Shown here in pieces: positions 26,330-35,462 of a stretch of 64,000 nucleotides of DNA. The translations under genes were made by a program, and so were the position numbers. Position 1 is the stretch's first letter. Each line of letters begins with the position of its first letter. The notes beneath the pieces are model-generated. The model was not told the DNA's origin, did no database searches, and saw only the letters and a program-made list of their open reading frames with translations. Origin of the DNA: Mesorhizobium sp. SOD10 (GTDB taxonomy: Bacteria > Pseudomonadota > Alphaproteobacteria > Rhizobiales > Rhizobiaceae); contig CCNA01000001.1 in assembly GCA_000824805.1 (NCBI GenBank), positions 186,001-250,000 on the forward strand, read 5' to 3'.

Positions 26330-27610
26330 CTACGACAACTTCGCAATGACGGCCCGCAGCGCCTCCCCAAACCGGCGCACCTCCTCGACCGTGTTGTAAT
26401 GCACCAGCGAGGCGCGGATGGCGCCGCTGTCCATTGAGAGATTTAGCCGCTTCATCAGGCGCGGCGCATACATGTGGCCGTCGCGGATGCCGATCTGCAT
26501 GGCCGCCATCTCCTCAACGATCCGTTGCGGCGAGAGCTTACCGATATTGAAGCAGAAGGTCGGCACGCGCTCATAGATACGCGCCTCATCGGCGATGCCG
26601 TAGATGGTGGCGCCACAATCCTTAAGCACCTCCAGCATCTCGCGCGCCAGCATCAGCTCGTAGTCGCGGATGGCGTTCATGCCGGCGACGATATTGTCGC
26701 GGCGTGAGCGGTTGTTTTGGGCTAAGAAGTTGCGGCCGACCGATTCCAGATAGCGCACCGCCGCGTCCATGCCGGAGACGTTTTCGTAGATGAAAGTGCC
26801 GGCCTCGACTTTGTAGGGTGGCTCGTCCGGAATGAAATCCTCGCGGAAGGTCGGCAGCCGCTTCAGCGTTTCGAAGCGGCCCCACAGAAAACCCATATGC
26901 GGCGAGAAGTTCTTGTAGCCGGAGCAGACGAGATAATCGCAGTCCCAAGCCTGCACGTCGATTAAGCCGTGCGGTCCATAATGCACGCAGTCGAGGAAAA
27001 CCTCGGCGCCCACCGCATGTGCGACCTTGGCGACCGAAGCGACATCGACGATCGAGCCGATCGAATGCGCCGTCACTGTGCAGGCGACGAGCCGGGTGCG
27101 TTCGGAAACCAGCGGCTTGAGATCATCGACATGCAGATTCCCGTCCTCGCGCATGCGCCACCATTTGAACTTCGCGCCGGCCTGTTCCAGCGCCAGCCAG
27201 GTGGCGATGTTGGCGTCATGGTCCATGTCGGTGACGACGATCTCGTCACGATCCGAAAGCATCTGGCCGATGCCTAGGCTGACTAGGCGGATGAACGAGG
27301 TTGCGTTCATGCCGAAGCAGATTTCGGACGGGCGGTAGGCGTTAATGAGAAGCGCGACGCTCTCGCGTGCGTCCGCTACCGACTGGTCGACGCTAACACT
27401 GCGGCCATAGCGGCCGCCGCGCTGCACATTGTGCCCGACCAGATGGTTGGTCACCGCGTCGAGCACGCTTTGCGGGATCTGCGCGCCGGCGGCATTGTCC
27501 ATGAAGATGAAATCGCCGGCTTGGCTAAGCGCCGGGAACATGGCGCGGATTTTTTCGACCGGAAACGAGGCGGCGCCCTCCTGCGCTTTCGAAACATGGT
27601 GCTGGTTCAC
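26330..27610 (-). CDS. Cysteine desulfurase-like class V aminotransferase-fold enzyme
   Basis: A 426-residue PLP enzyme related to SufS/CsdA (the cysteine desulfurase-like subfamily). The PLP lysine lies in [16 protein letters not shown] near residue 238; [16 protein letters not shown] near residue 38 and [12 protein letters not shown] carry the usual PLP-contact residues. It has no suf or isc neighbours, so a house-keeping Fe-S role is unlikely. Start is GTG 27610 with GGAGA upstream. It is the last gene of a GntR-controlled unit with an amino-acid ABC importer and a second PLP enzyme; substrate unknown. Confidence 0.85.
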   Translation of the reverse strand: MNQHHVSKAQEGAASFPVEKIRAMFPALSQAGDFIFMDNAAGAQIPQSVLDAVTNHLVGHNVQRGGRYGRSVSVDQSVADARESVALLINAYRPSEICFGMNATSFIRLVSLGIGQMLSDRDEIVVTDMDHDANIATWLALEQAGAKFKWWRMREDGNLHVDDLKPLVSERTRLVACTVTAHSIGSIVDVASVAKVAHAVGAEVFLDCVHYGPHGLIDVQAWDCDYLVCSGYKNFSPHMGFLWGRFETLKRLPTFREDFIPDEPPYKVEAGTFIYENVSGMDAAVRYLESVGRNFLAQNNRSRRDNIVAGMNAIRDYELMLAREMLEVLKDCGATIYGIADEARIYERVPTFCFNIGKLSPQRIVEEMAAMQIGIRDGHMYAPRLMKRLNLSMDSGAIRASLVHYNTVEEVRRFGEALRAVIAKLS

Positions 27611-27647
27611 GAGGCGTCTCCTTCAGGTCATCGATGCAAAAATGGGT

Positions 27648-28322
27648 TCAGTGCGCGGACCGGGCCTTACCGCGCTCTTCGAGGTAGCCGACCAGTCTCA
27701 CCAGCGGCCACAGGAAAGCGAGATAGATGATCGCGGCGCCGATCAGCGGCGTCGGGTTGGCCATCAGCGCCTGCGCGTCGGTCGCCTGCTTCAGAAGGTC
27801 GGGCATCGCCACGACGGAGGCCAGCGCGGTGTCCTTGAATACCGAGACGCAATTGCTGGTGAGCGGCGGGATGACGACGCGGATCGCCTGCGGCAGCACC
27901 ACCTTGCGCATGGCCACCCAGAAGGGCAGGCCGAGCGCGGCCGCCGCCTCGAACTGGCCTTTCGGGATGTTCTGGATGCCGGCGCGGCAGACTTCCGCGG
28001 TGAAAGCCGCAAGCACCAGCGACAGCGCGAGTGCGGCCGACACGAAGGACGACAGGCGGATGCCGATAAAGGGCAGGGCGTAATAGATCAGGATCAGCAC
28101 CACCAGAATCGGCAGCGCACGGAAGACGTCGATATAGAGCGTCGCCAGCCGCCTCAACGGCTTCGGCGCATAGAGCCGCACCAGGCAGATCGCCAATCCG
28201 GCAATGGTGCCGAAGACGATGGCCGCCAAGCCGAGCAGGATAGTGTTGCCCAGCCCGCGGATCAAGATCGGAAACGATCGGACCAGGATGCCCCAGTTGA
28301 AGAAGGTGTCGATCAGTTCCAT
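27648..28322 (-). CDS. Amino-acid ABC transporter permease (HisM/GlnP type)
   Basis: A 224-residue polar-amino-acid permease with five hydrophobic spans, the FRALPILVVLILIYYALP segment and the EAA loop EAAAALGLPFWVAMRKVVLPQA. Only one permease is present, so it would form a homodimer. No ATPase gene is adjacent, so it must borrow one or use one encoded elsewhere. It follows the binding protein gene after a strong hairpin. Confidence 0.93.
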   Translation of the reverse strand: MELIDTFFNWGILVRSFPILIRGLGNTILLGLAAIVFGTIAGLAICLVRLYAPKPLRRLATLYIDVFRALPILVVLILIYYALPFIGIRLSSFVSAALALSLVLAAFTAEVCRAGIQNIPKGQFEAAAALGLPFWVAMRKVVLPQAIRVVIPPLTSNCVSVFKDTALASVVAMPDLLKQATDAQALMANPTPLIGAAIIYLAFLWPLVRLVGYLEERGKARSAH

Positions 28323-28379
28323 CGGCTCACCATGAAGGCAATGCCAAGCCCACCGCCTTCGCGGGCCTGAAGGGTGGAG

Positions 28380-28410
28380 GCGGGAGCGCCGGCCTGGCCG
28401 GCACTCCCGC
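28380..28410 (-). other. Perfect nested hairpin between binding-protein and permease genes
   Basis: GCGGGAG-C-GCCGGCC-T-GGCCGGC-A-CTCCCGC pairs over 14 bp with one C/A mismatch. It lies 18 bases after the binding-protein stop with no T-run, so it fits an mRNA-stabilising or attenuating hairpin. Confidence 0.75.
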
Positions 28411-28427
28411 GGCGATATTTCGCCGGA

Positions 28428-29213
28428 CTATTGGGGGATCGGACCGGGCGTCACGGTGCTGGTGCCGGCTTCCGGATCGAGGCCGAACCACTTCTTGTGG
28501 ATTGCCGCCATCGTGCCGTCCTTCTTCATGGCGGTGATCGCGTCGTTAACCTTCTCGAGCAGCGGATGACCCTTCTTGGTCATCATGGCGAAGCGCTCGC
28601 CGGTCGGGATGCGCACCAGGATCTTCAGCGCCGGCATCTGCTTGATGGCGAACAGGAAGCCGGCGAGCTCGCCGGCGCCGCCGTCGATGCGCCCGTTCTG
28701 CACGTCGAGCAAAAGGTCCTGCTGGGCGTTGTAGCTCTTGGTCTCGGCGACGCCGAGCTTGGCGGCGTTCTCCTTCATATAGGCTTCGCCGGTCGAGCCT
28801 GCGATGACGCCGATGGTCTTGCCCTTGAGGTCGTCGAGCGACTTGATGGCCGAATCCGCCTTGCCGACGATCGTGCCGTCGCTGTCGTAATAGGGTTGCG
28901 TGAAGCCCTGGTTCTGCAGCCGCTCCTTGGTGACCGAGATCGAGGATACGGCGAAATCGATGCGGCCGGAAGCAGTCGCCGCGAACAGCGCCTGGAAACC
29001 GAGGTCCTGGAATTCGGCATCGGCGCCGATGCGCTTGGCGACATCGTTCGCGACGTCGATCTCAAAACCCTCGAAGCCGCCGGAATCGGTCTTGTATTCC
29101 CATGGCGGGTTGGCCGGATAGGCGCCTACCATGATCTTGTCGGCAAAGGCGGGCGCCGCGAAAGCCACACCCGCGCCAACGATCACCCCAATCAGTCCTA
29201 GACGTTTCAACAT
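28428..29213 (-). CDS. Amino-acid ABC transporter substrate-binding protein
   Basis: A 261-residue family 3 periplasmic binding protein. A signal peptide (MLKRLGLIGVIVGAGVAFAAPAFA) precedes the mature start DKIMVGAYPANPPWEY. The signatures GGFEGFEIDVANDVAKRIGA and GKTIGVIAGSTGEAYM are typical. The start at 29213 with AGGGAAG upstream gives a correct signal peptide; the ORF extends to 29354 without one. Ligand specificity cannot be read, but the neighbouring PLP enzymes suggest an amino acid. Confidence 0.93.
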   Translation of the reverse strand: MLKRLGLIGVIVGAGVAFAAPAFADKIMVGAYPANPPWEYKTDSGGFEGFEIDVANDVAKRIGADAEFQDLGFQALFAATASGRIDFAVSSISVTKERLQNQGFTQPYYDSDGTIVGKADSAIKSLDDLKGKTIGVIAGSTGEAYMKENAAKLGVAETKSYNAQQDLLLDVQNGRIDGGAGELAGFLFAIKQMPALKILVRIPTGERFAMMTKKGHPLLEKVNDAITAMKKDGTMAAIHKKWFGLDPEAGTSTVTPGPIPQ

Positions 29214-29313
29214 TGTGCTTCCCTCTGGTTCGGCCACGTCAAAGTGACTCATTTCCTTTTCCGCTTCTTCCGGCGCCAGCTCCCAGGCGCCGCAGGCGAG
29301 ACGGTGCCTGCAA

Positions 29314-30453
29314 TCAGGATGCGCGGCGATGCCGCGAACCGATATGTTCCTCAAGCTTGGCGATCAGCGCTTCGACCGCCGCTTCCGTGGTGACCATGCC
29401 GGGCGACAGCCTGAGCGTCGTGCCGCGCGCATCGCAGTAGAGGCGCTCGTTGCGCAGCGAAGCGATAATCCTCGCCGCCTCGCCGCCTTGCGGCAGGCCG
29501 AGCATGACGCTGCCGCCGCGCTCTCTGGCATCGAGCGGCGAACGCAGTGTCCAGCCATTGTCGAGCGCCGCGCTGATGATGCGTTCGACCAGCGTGGCGT
29601 TCTGCGCGCGGATGGCGTCGATGCCGGTCTTTTCCACCCATTCCAGCCCGGGCAACGAGGCGAGGCTGGCCAGGATCGCCGGCGTGCCATGGTCGAAGCG
29701 GCGCGCATCGTCGGCATAGGCGAAGGCGTCGAGATCCCAGGAGAACGGGTTCGGCTGGCTGAACCAGCCGCGCAGCTCCGGCCGGCAGGTCGCAAGCAAT
29801 TCCGGCGCGACCTGCAATATGCCGGCGCCGGAGGAACCACACAGCCATTTCAGCGAGGTCGAGACGACGAAATCGAGCGGCGTCGCGGCAACGGAAAACG
29901 GCGCCACGCCGATCCCTTGCGTGACATCGACGCCGACAATGCTGCCCATGGCGCGGCCGTGCGCCGCGAGCCGTTCGACGCCGCAGCGATGCGAGGCCGT
30001 CGAGGTGACGAAGGTGATGAGCGCGAGTCCGACATCCTCTTGCCAGCGGGCGATGAAATCCTCATCGCGCACCCAGCTCTCGCCCGGTCGCAGCGGCACG
30101 GTGTCTAGCATAAAGCCGAAACGCTCGGCCAAGCCCGCGAGCAGGAAATGCAGGCTCGGAAAACAGTCGGCTGCGACAAGCAGCCGTTTGCCCGCCAGGC
30201 GCTCGGCCGGCAGGCCGCCGATCAGGCTATAGAGCGCGGAGGTGACATTCTCGGCCGTGGTCAATGTGCCCCGCGGCGCTTCGATCAGCCGCGTCCAGGC
30301 CTCGATGAAGCGTTGGCGGGCAGCCAGCGCGGCCGGCCATTGGCCGTCATCTTCTGCTGACCAGACACTGGAAAATTCCGCCAGCGCGGCGGCCATGTGC
30401 TTGGCCTTGCCGGGGAAAGTGCCGATCGAATGATAGAGAAAATAGCCGGACAT
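29314..30453 (-). CDS. Kynureninase-like class V PLP-dependent enzyme
   Basis: A 379-residue fold-type I PLP enzyme. The lysine is in VVSTSLKWLCGSSGAG near residue 215, and the segment RGWFSQPNPFSWDLDAFAYADDARRFDHGTP resembles the kynureninase/SufS substrate-side loop. It is shorter than kynureninase and lacks other trp-catabolic neighbours, so I do not name the reaction. It is the first gene of the unit, with a perfect TTGTGATCA-TG-TGATCACAA operator 19 bases before its ATG, and is followed by the binding protein gene. Confidence 0.82.
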   Translation of the reverse strand: MSGYFLYHSIGTFPGKAKHMAAALAEFSSVWSAEDDGQWPAALAARQRFIEAWTRLIEAPRGTLTTAENVTSALYSLIGGLPAERLAGKRLLVAADCFPSLHFLLAGLAERFGFMLDTVPLRPGESWVRDEDFIARWQEDVGLALITFVTSTASHRCGVERLAAHGRAMGSIVGVDVTQGIGVAPFSVAATPLDFVVSTSLKWLCGSSGAGILQVAPELLATCRPELRGWFSQPNPFSWDLDAFAYADDARRFDHGTPAILASLASLPGLEWVEKTGIDAIRAQNATLVERIISAALDNGWTLRSPLDARERGGSVMLGLPQGGEAARIIASLRNERLYCDARGTTLRLSPGMVTTEAAVEALIAKLEEHIGSRHRRAS

Positions 30454-30471
30454 TTGCTGTCTCTCGCTCCC

Positions 30472-30491
30472 TTGTGATCATGTGATCACAA
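30472..30491. promoter_or_regulatory. GntR operator in front of the PLP-enzyme/ABC operon
   Basis: TTGTGATCATGTGATCACAA is a perfect 20-bp palindrome with core TGATCA-TG-TGATCA. It lies 19 bases upstream of ATG 30453. The same core with centre TC stands before the GntR gene at 31410. Direct sequence observation; binding by the GntR protein is inferred. Confidence 0.8.
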
Positions 30492-30617
30492 AACCGGGCG
30501 GCGATCAATCCTTTAAGGCTAAAGAAAGCCAGCGGGGGACGATCAAAAAGCGATTACTTGGGCCAGCGCGGCTGCGGCCGGACCGTTTCCGGACTTCGGT
30601 CACCGACGTTGAGAAAA

Positions 30618-31346
30618 TCAGGACGCTTTGCCGAAACCGGCGAAATCGACCGCCTTGGGCTCAGGCACCTCGGGACAGATCGTGCGCAAGGTCGCTTGAG
30701 TCGCTGTGATGTCGGCCACCACCTCGTCGCGGGCGCGCGGAAAATCCTTGTCCTTGATGGCTGCGATGATCGCGGCGTGACGCCCCGAGGGCTCCATGGT
30801 GCCGGCGCGCATCAGCGGCGCGACATGGTTGGACAAGAGCCGCATGTAGGGGCCGAAGCGCAGCCACAGGGTTTCGATCAGCTGGAACAGCACGTCCGAG
30901 CCGGAGGCGCGGTAGATGGTGAAGTGGAACTGCTGGTTTTTGGCAATCAGCTCGTAGATGCTGCCGTCGCGGCCGATCGCCTGCTGGTCGTCGGTGACCC
31001 TCTGCAAGCTGGCGATGTCGGCAGCGGTCAGGCGCGGCGCGCCGAGCTCGGCCGCCAGCCCTTCGACGGCGAGCCGAGCGCGGCAGAGATCGTCGAGCCT
31101 GGCCCGCGTCACCACCGGCACGCAGGCCGAGCCATTCTGCGAAATCTCCAGCGCGTTCTCCGCCGCCAGCCGGCGCAGAGCTTCGCGCACCGGCATGTTC
31201 GAGGTGCCGAAGGCCTCGGCCAGCGAGGCGATGGTCAGCACCTGCCCGGGATCGAAACTGCCGACCATCAAGGCGTGGCGAAGCTGTTGGTAAACGCCAT
31301 CCTGGACGGTGATGCGTCCCGATACAGGTTCGAAGCCCAGAGCCAC
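30618..31346 (-). CDS. GntR family regulator, FCD (FadR) subfamily
   Basis: A 242-residue regulator. The winged helix (YQQLRHALMVGSFDPGQVLTIASLAEAFGTSNMPVREALRRLAAENAL) is followed by a helical FCD ligand domain with metal-binding candidates in FHFTIYRASG and GRHAAIIAAI. I choose GTG 31346 with AAGGAA upstream; a TTG at 31373 would add nine residues without a ribosome site. It sits directly upstream of the operon it probably controls, and the same operator core is found before both. Confidence 0.9.
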   Translation of the reverse strand: MALGFEPVSGRITVQDGVYQQLRHALMVGSFDPGQVLTIASLAEAFGTSNMPVREALRRLAAENALEISQNGSACVPVVTRARLDDLCRARLAVEGLAAELGAPRLTAADIASLQRVTDDQQAIGRDGSIYELIAKNQQFHFTIYRASGSDVLFQLIETLWLRFGPYMRLLSNHVAPLMRAGTMEPSGRHAAIIAAIKDKDFPRARDEVVADITATQATLRTICPEVPEPKAVDFAGFGKAS

Positions 31347-31409
31347 GCTTTTGCTTTCCTTGGGTGCCGGCAAAGTCTATGTGCGATGACATACCCGCCA
31401 AAGCGGGCG

Positions 31410-31423
31410 TGATCATCTGATCA
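31410..31423. promoter_or_regulatory. Second copy of the GntR operator (autoregulation site)
   Basis: TGATCA-TC-TGATCA lies 64 bases before the chosen GntR start. It has the same half-sites and the same 2-base spacing as the site at 30472, which points to autoregulation. Confidence 0.72.
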
Positions 31424-31475
31424 TAGATTGTCGCGGCAGCCAAGCGGCTGTGAGAACTCGCCCGTCTGGCCACCA

Positions 31476-31556
31476 CCGCCGGTGCTGCCCCTCATCCGCC
31501 TGCGGCACGCCGTAAACGGGGAGAAGAGGCGGCAGCCAGATGAGGGGCGGCGGCGG
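31476..31556. repeat. Rhizobial palindromic element (CCCCTCATC family)
   Basis: The arms TGCCCCTCATC and GATGAGGGGCGGC enclose a GGGGAGAAG centre, a form I recall as common between rhizobial genes. It lies between the GntR promoter and the ridA stop. No gene in it. Confidence 0.65.
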
Positions 31557-31637
31557 ACGTTGAAGTTTTTGATCATCTTCGCTTGGCATCAGGCCGATTG
31601 CCCGCCGTTGCGAAACAGAAGCCGGTAGCGCCTCAGC

Positions 31638-32033
31638 TCACTCCGGAATAACCGCCATCGCCTGGATCTCCACCTTCGCCCGGTCCTCGACCAGCGCCAC
31701 CACCTGCATGGCGGCCATCGCCGGGAAATGCCGGCCGATGACAGTGCGGTAGGCCTCGCCTATTCCCTTAAGATTGGCGAGATACTCGGCCTTGTCGGTG
31801 AAATACCACGTCATGGAAGTGATATGCTGAGGCTCGCCGCCGGCTTCAGCGAGCACCGCGGCGACATTGGCAAGCGTCTGACGCACCTGGCCGACGAAAT
31901 CGTCGGTCTCGAACTTGCATTCGGCGTTCCAGCCGACCTGGCCGCCGATGAAGACAAGCCGGCCACGCGCGGCCACGCCATTGGCGTAGCCGATCGGCTT
32001 GGCCCAGCCCTCCGGCTGCAGAATGGTGTGCAT
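31638..32033 (-). CDS. RidA (YjgF/YER057c/UK114) family protein
   Basis: A 131-residue RidA-fold protein. RidA members hydrolyse reactive enamines and imines to ketones with release of ammonia. Typical landmarks are YANGVAARGRLVFIGGQVGWN and ITSMTWYFTDKAEYL; the usual catalytic arginine near the C-terminus is not obvious (VVALVEDRAKVEIQAMAVIPE has one Arg), so activity is not certain. The start MHTILQPEGWAKP at 32033 is preferred over 32066. It lies 29 bases after the acyl-CoA dehydrogenase stop, at the end of the aminobenzoyl-CoA operon, where an enamine intermediate is expected. Confidence 0.88.
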   Translation of the reverse strand: MHTILQPEGWAKPIGYANGVAARGRLVFIGGQVGWNAECKFETDDFVGQVRQTLANVAAVLAEAGGEPQHITSMTWYFTDKAEYLANLKGIGEAYRTVIGRHFPAMAAMQVVALVEDRAKVEIQAMAVIPE

Positions 32034-32062
32034 GTCCAGTTCCCCCTGGTTCAACTCTGTTC

Positions 32063-33211
32063 TCACGTCCCGCCCATCACCTGTCTCGCGATGACCACCT
32101 TCTGCACGTCGGACGCGCCCTCATAGATGCGCAGCGCCCGGATCTCGCGATAGAGGCTCTCGACGATATGGCCCTTGCGCACGCCGTCGCCGCCATGCAG
32201 CTGCACGGCCTTGTCGATCACCTCCTGCGCCTTGTCGGTGGCGAAGAGCTTGGCCATCGCCGCCTCGCGCGTCACCCGCGCGGCGCCCATGTCCTTGGTC
32301 CAGGCGGCGCGGTAGATGAGGAGCGCCGCGGCGTCGACATCCAGCGCCATGTCGGCGATATGGCCCTGCACCATCTGCAGCTCGGCCATCGGCGCGCCGA
32401 ACAATTTGCGCTCCGCGGCGCGTTTGACGCTCTCGTCCAGCGCACGCCGCGCGAAGCCGAGCGCCGCCGCGCCCACCGTGGAGCGGAAGACGTCGAGCAC
32501 CGACATGGCGATCCGGAAACCATCGCCGGGCTTGCCGATCAGCGCTGAGGCCGGAACGCGTACATTGTCGAAGGACAACCTGGCCAGCGGATGCGGAGCG
32601 ATCACCTCGATCCGCTCGGCTATGCCCAGTCCCTTGGTGTCGCCGGACACGATGAATGCGGAAATCCCCTTGGCGCCCGGCGCCTCGCCCGTGCGGGCGA
32701 AGACGACATAGAGGTCTGCGATGCCACCATTGGAGATCCAGGTCTTTTCGCCGGAAAGCACATAGTCGCCGCCGTCACGGATAGCAGTCATCTCCATGTT
32801 AGCGACATCGGACCCGGAGCGCGGCTCCGACAGCGCAAAGGCGGAAATCGCCTGGCCGGCTCGTGTCTTCTCCAGCCAGCGCTGCTGGTCCGGCGTGCCG
32901 AACAGCGAGATCGCGCCGGTGCCAAGACCCTGCATGGCGAAGGCGAAGTCGGCGAGGCCATCATGGCGGGCCAGCGTCTCGCGCGTGATGCAGAGCGCGC
33001 GCACGTCCAGCGGCGCGGGATTGGCCGGGTCGAGCGCCGTCGGCTCCAGCCAGCCGTCACGGCCGAGCTTCGCCACCAGCGCGCGACAGGCGGCGTCGAC
33101 ATCGTGGTGGTCGACGGGGAGGTTTTTCGCGCACCAGGCGTCGAGGGTTTCGGCGAGTTGGCGGTGGCGGTCTTCGAAGAACGGCCAGGAGAGGAAGGAG
33201 CGGTCAGGCAT
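32063..33211 (-). CDS. Acyl-CoA dehydrogenase
   Basis: A 382-residue flavin acyl-CoA dehydrogenase. The signatures [16 protein letters not shown] and [41 protein letters not shown] match both PROSITE-type patterns. The catalytic base is probably the Glu in IYEGASD. Start ATG 33211 has AGGAGG upstream. Between it and the upstream enoyl-CoA hydratase gene lies a 158-bp palindromic element. In this cluster it should oxidise an alicyclic CoA thioester made from 2-aminobenzoyl-CoA. Confidence 0.92.
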   Translation of the reverse strand: MPDRSFLSWPFFEDRHRQLAETLDAWCAKNLPVDHHDVDAACRALVAKLGRDGWLEPTALDPANPAPLDVRALCITRETLARHDGLADFAFAMQGLGTGAISLFGTPDQQRWLEKTRAGQAISAFALSEPRSGSDVANMEMTAIRDGGDYVLSGEKTWISNGGIADLYVVFARTGEAPGAKGISAFIVSGDTKGLGIAERIEVIAPHPLARLSFDNVRVPASALIGKPGDGFRIAMSVLDVFRSTVGAAALGFARRALDESVKRAAERKLFGAPMAELQMVQGHIADMALDVDAAALLIYRAAWTKDMGAARVTREAAMAKLFATDKAQEVIDKAVQLHGGDGVRKGHIVESLYREIRALRIYEGASDVQKVVIARQVMGGT

Positions 33212-33241
33212 GGAGAGAACCTCCTGCGTAGCGTTCCTTCT

Positions 33242-33399
33242 CACCCCCCTCTGTCCTGCCGGACATCTCCCCCGCAAGGGGGGAGATTGGCAGCTTCGGT
33301 CTCGTCGCCCATCCTGCAACTTCGGTGATTGGCGAAACCGGTTGCGACATCTGATCTCCTCCCTTGCGCGGGAGATGGCCGGCAGGCCAGAGGGGGGTG
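33242..33399. repeat. Palindromic element, CCCTCTGTCCTGCCGG family, copy 1
   Basis: The outer arms CACCCCCCTCTGTCCTGCCGG and CCGGCAGGCCAGAGGGGGGTG flank a mosaic centre. It fills the 210-bp gap between the enoyl-CoA hydratase and acyl-CoA dehydrogenase genes of one operon. The left arm is shared with the copy at 62343-62502. Confidence 0.82.
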
Positions 33400-33421
33400 C
33401 CTGGGCGAAAACCGTCCATCG

Positions 33422-34234
33422 TTAGTTCCCCTCGAACACCGGCTTTTCCTTCGCCACGAACGCTTTGTACGCCCGTTCGAAATCGCCGGTCTGCATGCAG
33501 ATCGCCTGCGCCTGCGCTTCCGCCTCGATCGCCTGATCGAGGCCCATCGACCATTCCTGGTTGAGCTGCGTCTTGGTGATGCCATGCGCAAAGGTCGGGC
33601 CGGAGACGATGCGCGCCGCCATGTCGAGCGCGTCGGCTTCGAGCGCCGCCGCATCGACCAGACGATTGTAGAATCCCCAGCGTTCGCCCTCAGTGGCACT
33701 CATGGTGCGGCCGGTATAAAGCAGCTCCGCCGCGCGGCCCTGGCCGATGATGCGCGGCAGGATCGCGCAGGCGCCCATGTCGCAGCCGGCAAGGCCGACG
33801 CGGGTGAACAGGAACGCCGTCTTCGCCTCCGGCGTGGCGATGCGGATGTCGGAGGCCATGGCGATGATCGCGCCGGCGCCGACCGCGACGCCGTCGACCG
33901 CCGAAATGATCGGCTTGCCGCAGGCGAGCATCGCCTTGACGAAGTCGCCGGTCATGCGCGTGAAGGCGAGCAGCGCCTTCATCTCCATCTTGACCAGCGG
34001 CCCGATGATGTCGTGGACATCGCCGCCCGAGCAGAAATTGCCGCCATTGGGCAGGAACACCACGGCGTCGACGTCGTCGGCATAGACGAGCTCGCGAAAC
34101 GTGTCGCGCAGCTCGGCGTAGCTGTCAAAGGTCAGCGGGTTCTTGCGCGCCGGCCGGTCGAGCCGGATTTTCGCGACCTTGCCCTCGACTTCCCAGAGGA
34201 AGTGCTTCGGCTTGAGTTTGGCCATGGCGCTCAT
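33422..34234 (-). CDS. Enoyl-CoA hydratase/isomerase family protein
   Basis: A 270-residue crotonase-fold protein. The oxyanion-hole regions are [16 protein letters not shown] near residue 70 and [27 protein letters not shown] near residue 115. The usual catalytic glutamates are not obvious in the second motif ([19 protein letters not shown]), so hydration versus isomerisation or ring cleavage is open. The start at 34234 has GGGAGG upstream and overlaps the MarR stop as ATGA. Confidence 0.9.
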   Translation of the reverse strand: MSAMAKLKPKHFLWEVEGKVAKIRLDRPARKNPLTFDSYAELRDTFRELVYADDVDAVVFLPNGGNFCSGGDVHDIIGPLVKMEMKALLAFTRMTGDFVKAMLACGKPIISAVDGVAVGAGAIIAMASDIRIATPEAKTAFLFTRVGLAGCDMGACAILPRIIGQGRAAELLYTGRTMSATEGERWGFYNRLVDAAALEADALDMAARIVSGPTFAHGITKTQLNQEWSMGLDQAIEAEAQAQAICMQTGDFERAYKAFVAKEKPVFEGN

Positions 34235-34695
34235 TCGCGTCCCTCCCAATTGCTGCGGAACGATTTCAGCATGCCGGTCAGCCGGCGCGCCTCGTCCTCG
34301 CTGACGGTGCCGAGCAGTTCGCCGACCCAGTTCTCATGCGCGGCGGCAATCGCGGCGAAAGATTTCGAGCCCTCCTCGGTCAGCCGCACCATCGAGGTGC
34401 GCCGGTCGCCGTTGCGGCGGGCGCGGGTGACGAGCCCCTCGGAAACGAGTCGGTCGACGATGCCAGTGACGTTGCCGTTCGACACCAGCAGGAAGCGCGA
34501 CAGGTCGCTCATCAGCATGCCTTCCGGCGAGCGGTAGAGCGCGGCCATCACGTCGAAGCGCGGCAGCGTGGTGTCGAACTCCTTTTTCAGCCGCTCGCGC
34601 AGCTCGGCCTCGATGGTGCGCGAGGCGCGCAGCAGGCGAATCCAGAGACGCAGCCTTTCCTTGCCTGGCCCGGTGGAGGTCGGTCCCGCTACCAT
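34231..34695 (-). CDS. MarR family regulator embedded in the aminobenzoyl-CoA operon
   Basis: A 154-residue MarR-type winged-helix regulator. The recognition region is [48 protein letters not shown]. It overlaps the SDR stop by seven bases and the hydratase start by four, so it is made together with the enzymes. MarR proteins of aromatic CoA pathways usually sense the CoA thioester. Start at ATG 34695 is set by the overlap; an ORF to 34761 has no better site. Confidence 0.9.
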   Translation of the reverse strand: MVAGPTSTGPGKERLRLWIRLLRASRTIEAELRERLKKEFDTTLPRFDVMAALYRSPEGMLMSDLSRFLLVSNGNVTGIVDRLVSEGLVTRARRNGDRRTSMVRLTEEGSKSFAAIAAAHENWVGELLGTVSEDEARRLTGMLKSFRSNWEGRE

Positions 34696-35462
34696 GTCTC
34701 GCCCCCGGAGACCGAGATCGCCTGTCCGGTGATCGATCGCGCAGCATCGCTGCACAGCCACAGCACAGTGGACGCGACCTCTTCGGGTTGAATAAAACGC
34801 CCCTGCGGATTCGTCGCTGACAGGCTCTGTCGCGCTTCTTCCACTGAGCGGCCGGTCTTCTCGACGATGCGTTGGACCGACTCTTCCAGCATGTCGGTTT
34901 CGACGAAGCCGGGGCAGACGGCGTTGACCGTCACACCTGACTTGGCGGTTTCGGCGGCCAACGCCCGCATCAGTCCGACGACACCATGCTTGGCGGCGAC
35001 GTAAGGAGCGACATAGGCGTAGCCCTTCAGGCCGGCCGTCGAAGCGACGAAGACGATGCGACCTGTCTTCCGCGCAAGCATGCCGGCCAGGGCCGGCTTC
35101 ACCGTCAGAAAGGCGCCGGTGAGGTTGACGTCGAGCGTGCGCTGCCAGTCGGCCAGCGCGGTCTTGTGCGCTGGCGCGCTGCCCGCCATGCCCGCATTGG
35201 CGACGACGATGTCGAACGGCCCGCGCGCGGCTTCGGCCTTCTCGTGGAGGGCCGCCATCTCAGTCTCGTTCGTGACGTCGGCGGCGAGCCAAGAGATGCG
35301 GCTATTCTCCTTCGCGACCTCGGCCAGCGCCGCTTCGCGCCGCCCGCAGATGGTGACGTTCACGCCGGCTTCCGCCAGCGCAAACGCGATCGCCTTGCCG
35401 ACGCCGGAGCCGCCGCCCGTAACCAGCGCGTGCTTGCCGGCAATTTCGCGCGCGGCGCTCAT
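34689..35462 (-). CDS. Short-chain dehydrogenase (3-hydroxyacyl-CoA dehydrogenase type)
   Basis: A 257-residue classical SDR. The NAD(P) motif is [16 protein letters not shown] appears in VVANAGMAG, and the catalytic Ser-Tyr-Lys set is in [23 protein letters not shown]. It starts at 35462, overlapping the upstream stop as ATGA. In this operon it most likely oxidises the hydroxyl group of a ring-derived 3-hydroxyacyl-CoA. Confidence 0.9.
   Translation of the reverse strand: MSAAREIAGKHALVTGGGSGVGKAIAFALAEAGVNVTICGRREAALAEVAKENSRISWLAADVTNETEMAALHEKAEAARGPFDIVVANAGMAGSAPAHKTALADWQRTLDVNLTGAFLTVKPALAGMLARKTGRIVFVASTAGLKGYAYVAPYVAAKHGVVGLMRALAAETAKSGVTVNAVCPGFVETDMLEESVQRIVEKTGRSVEEARQSLSATNPQGRFIQPEEVASTVLWLCSDAARSITGQAISVSGGETW

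Noticed and set aside
26330..27610. House-keeping SufS or CsdA cysteine desulfurase
   Set aside because: No suf, isc or csd neighbours; it is in an amino-acid importer operon under a GntR operator, so a catabolic role is more likely.
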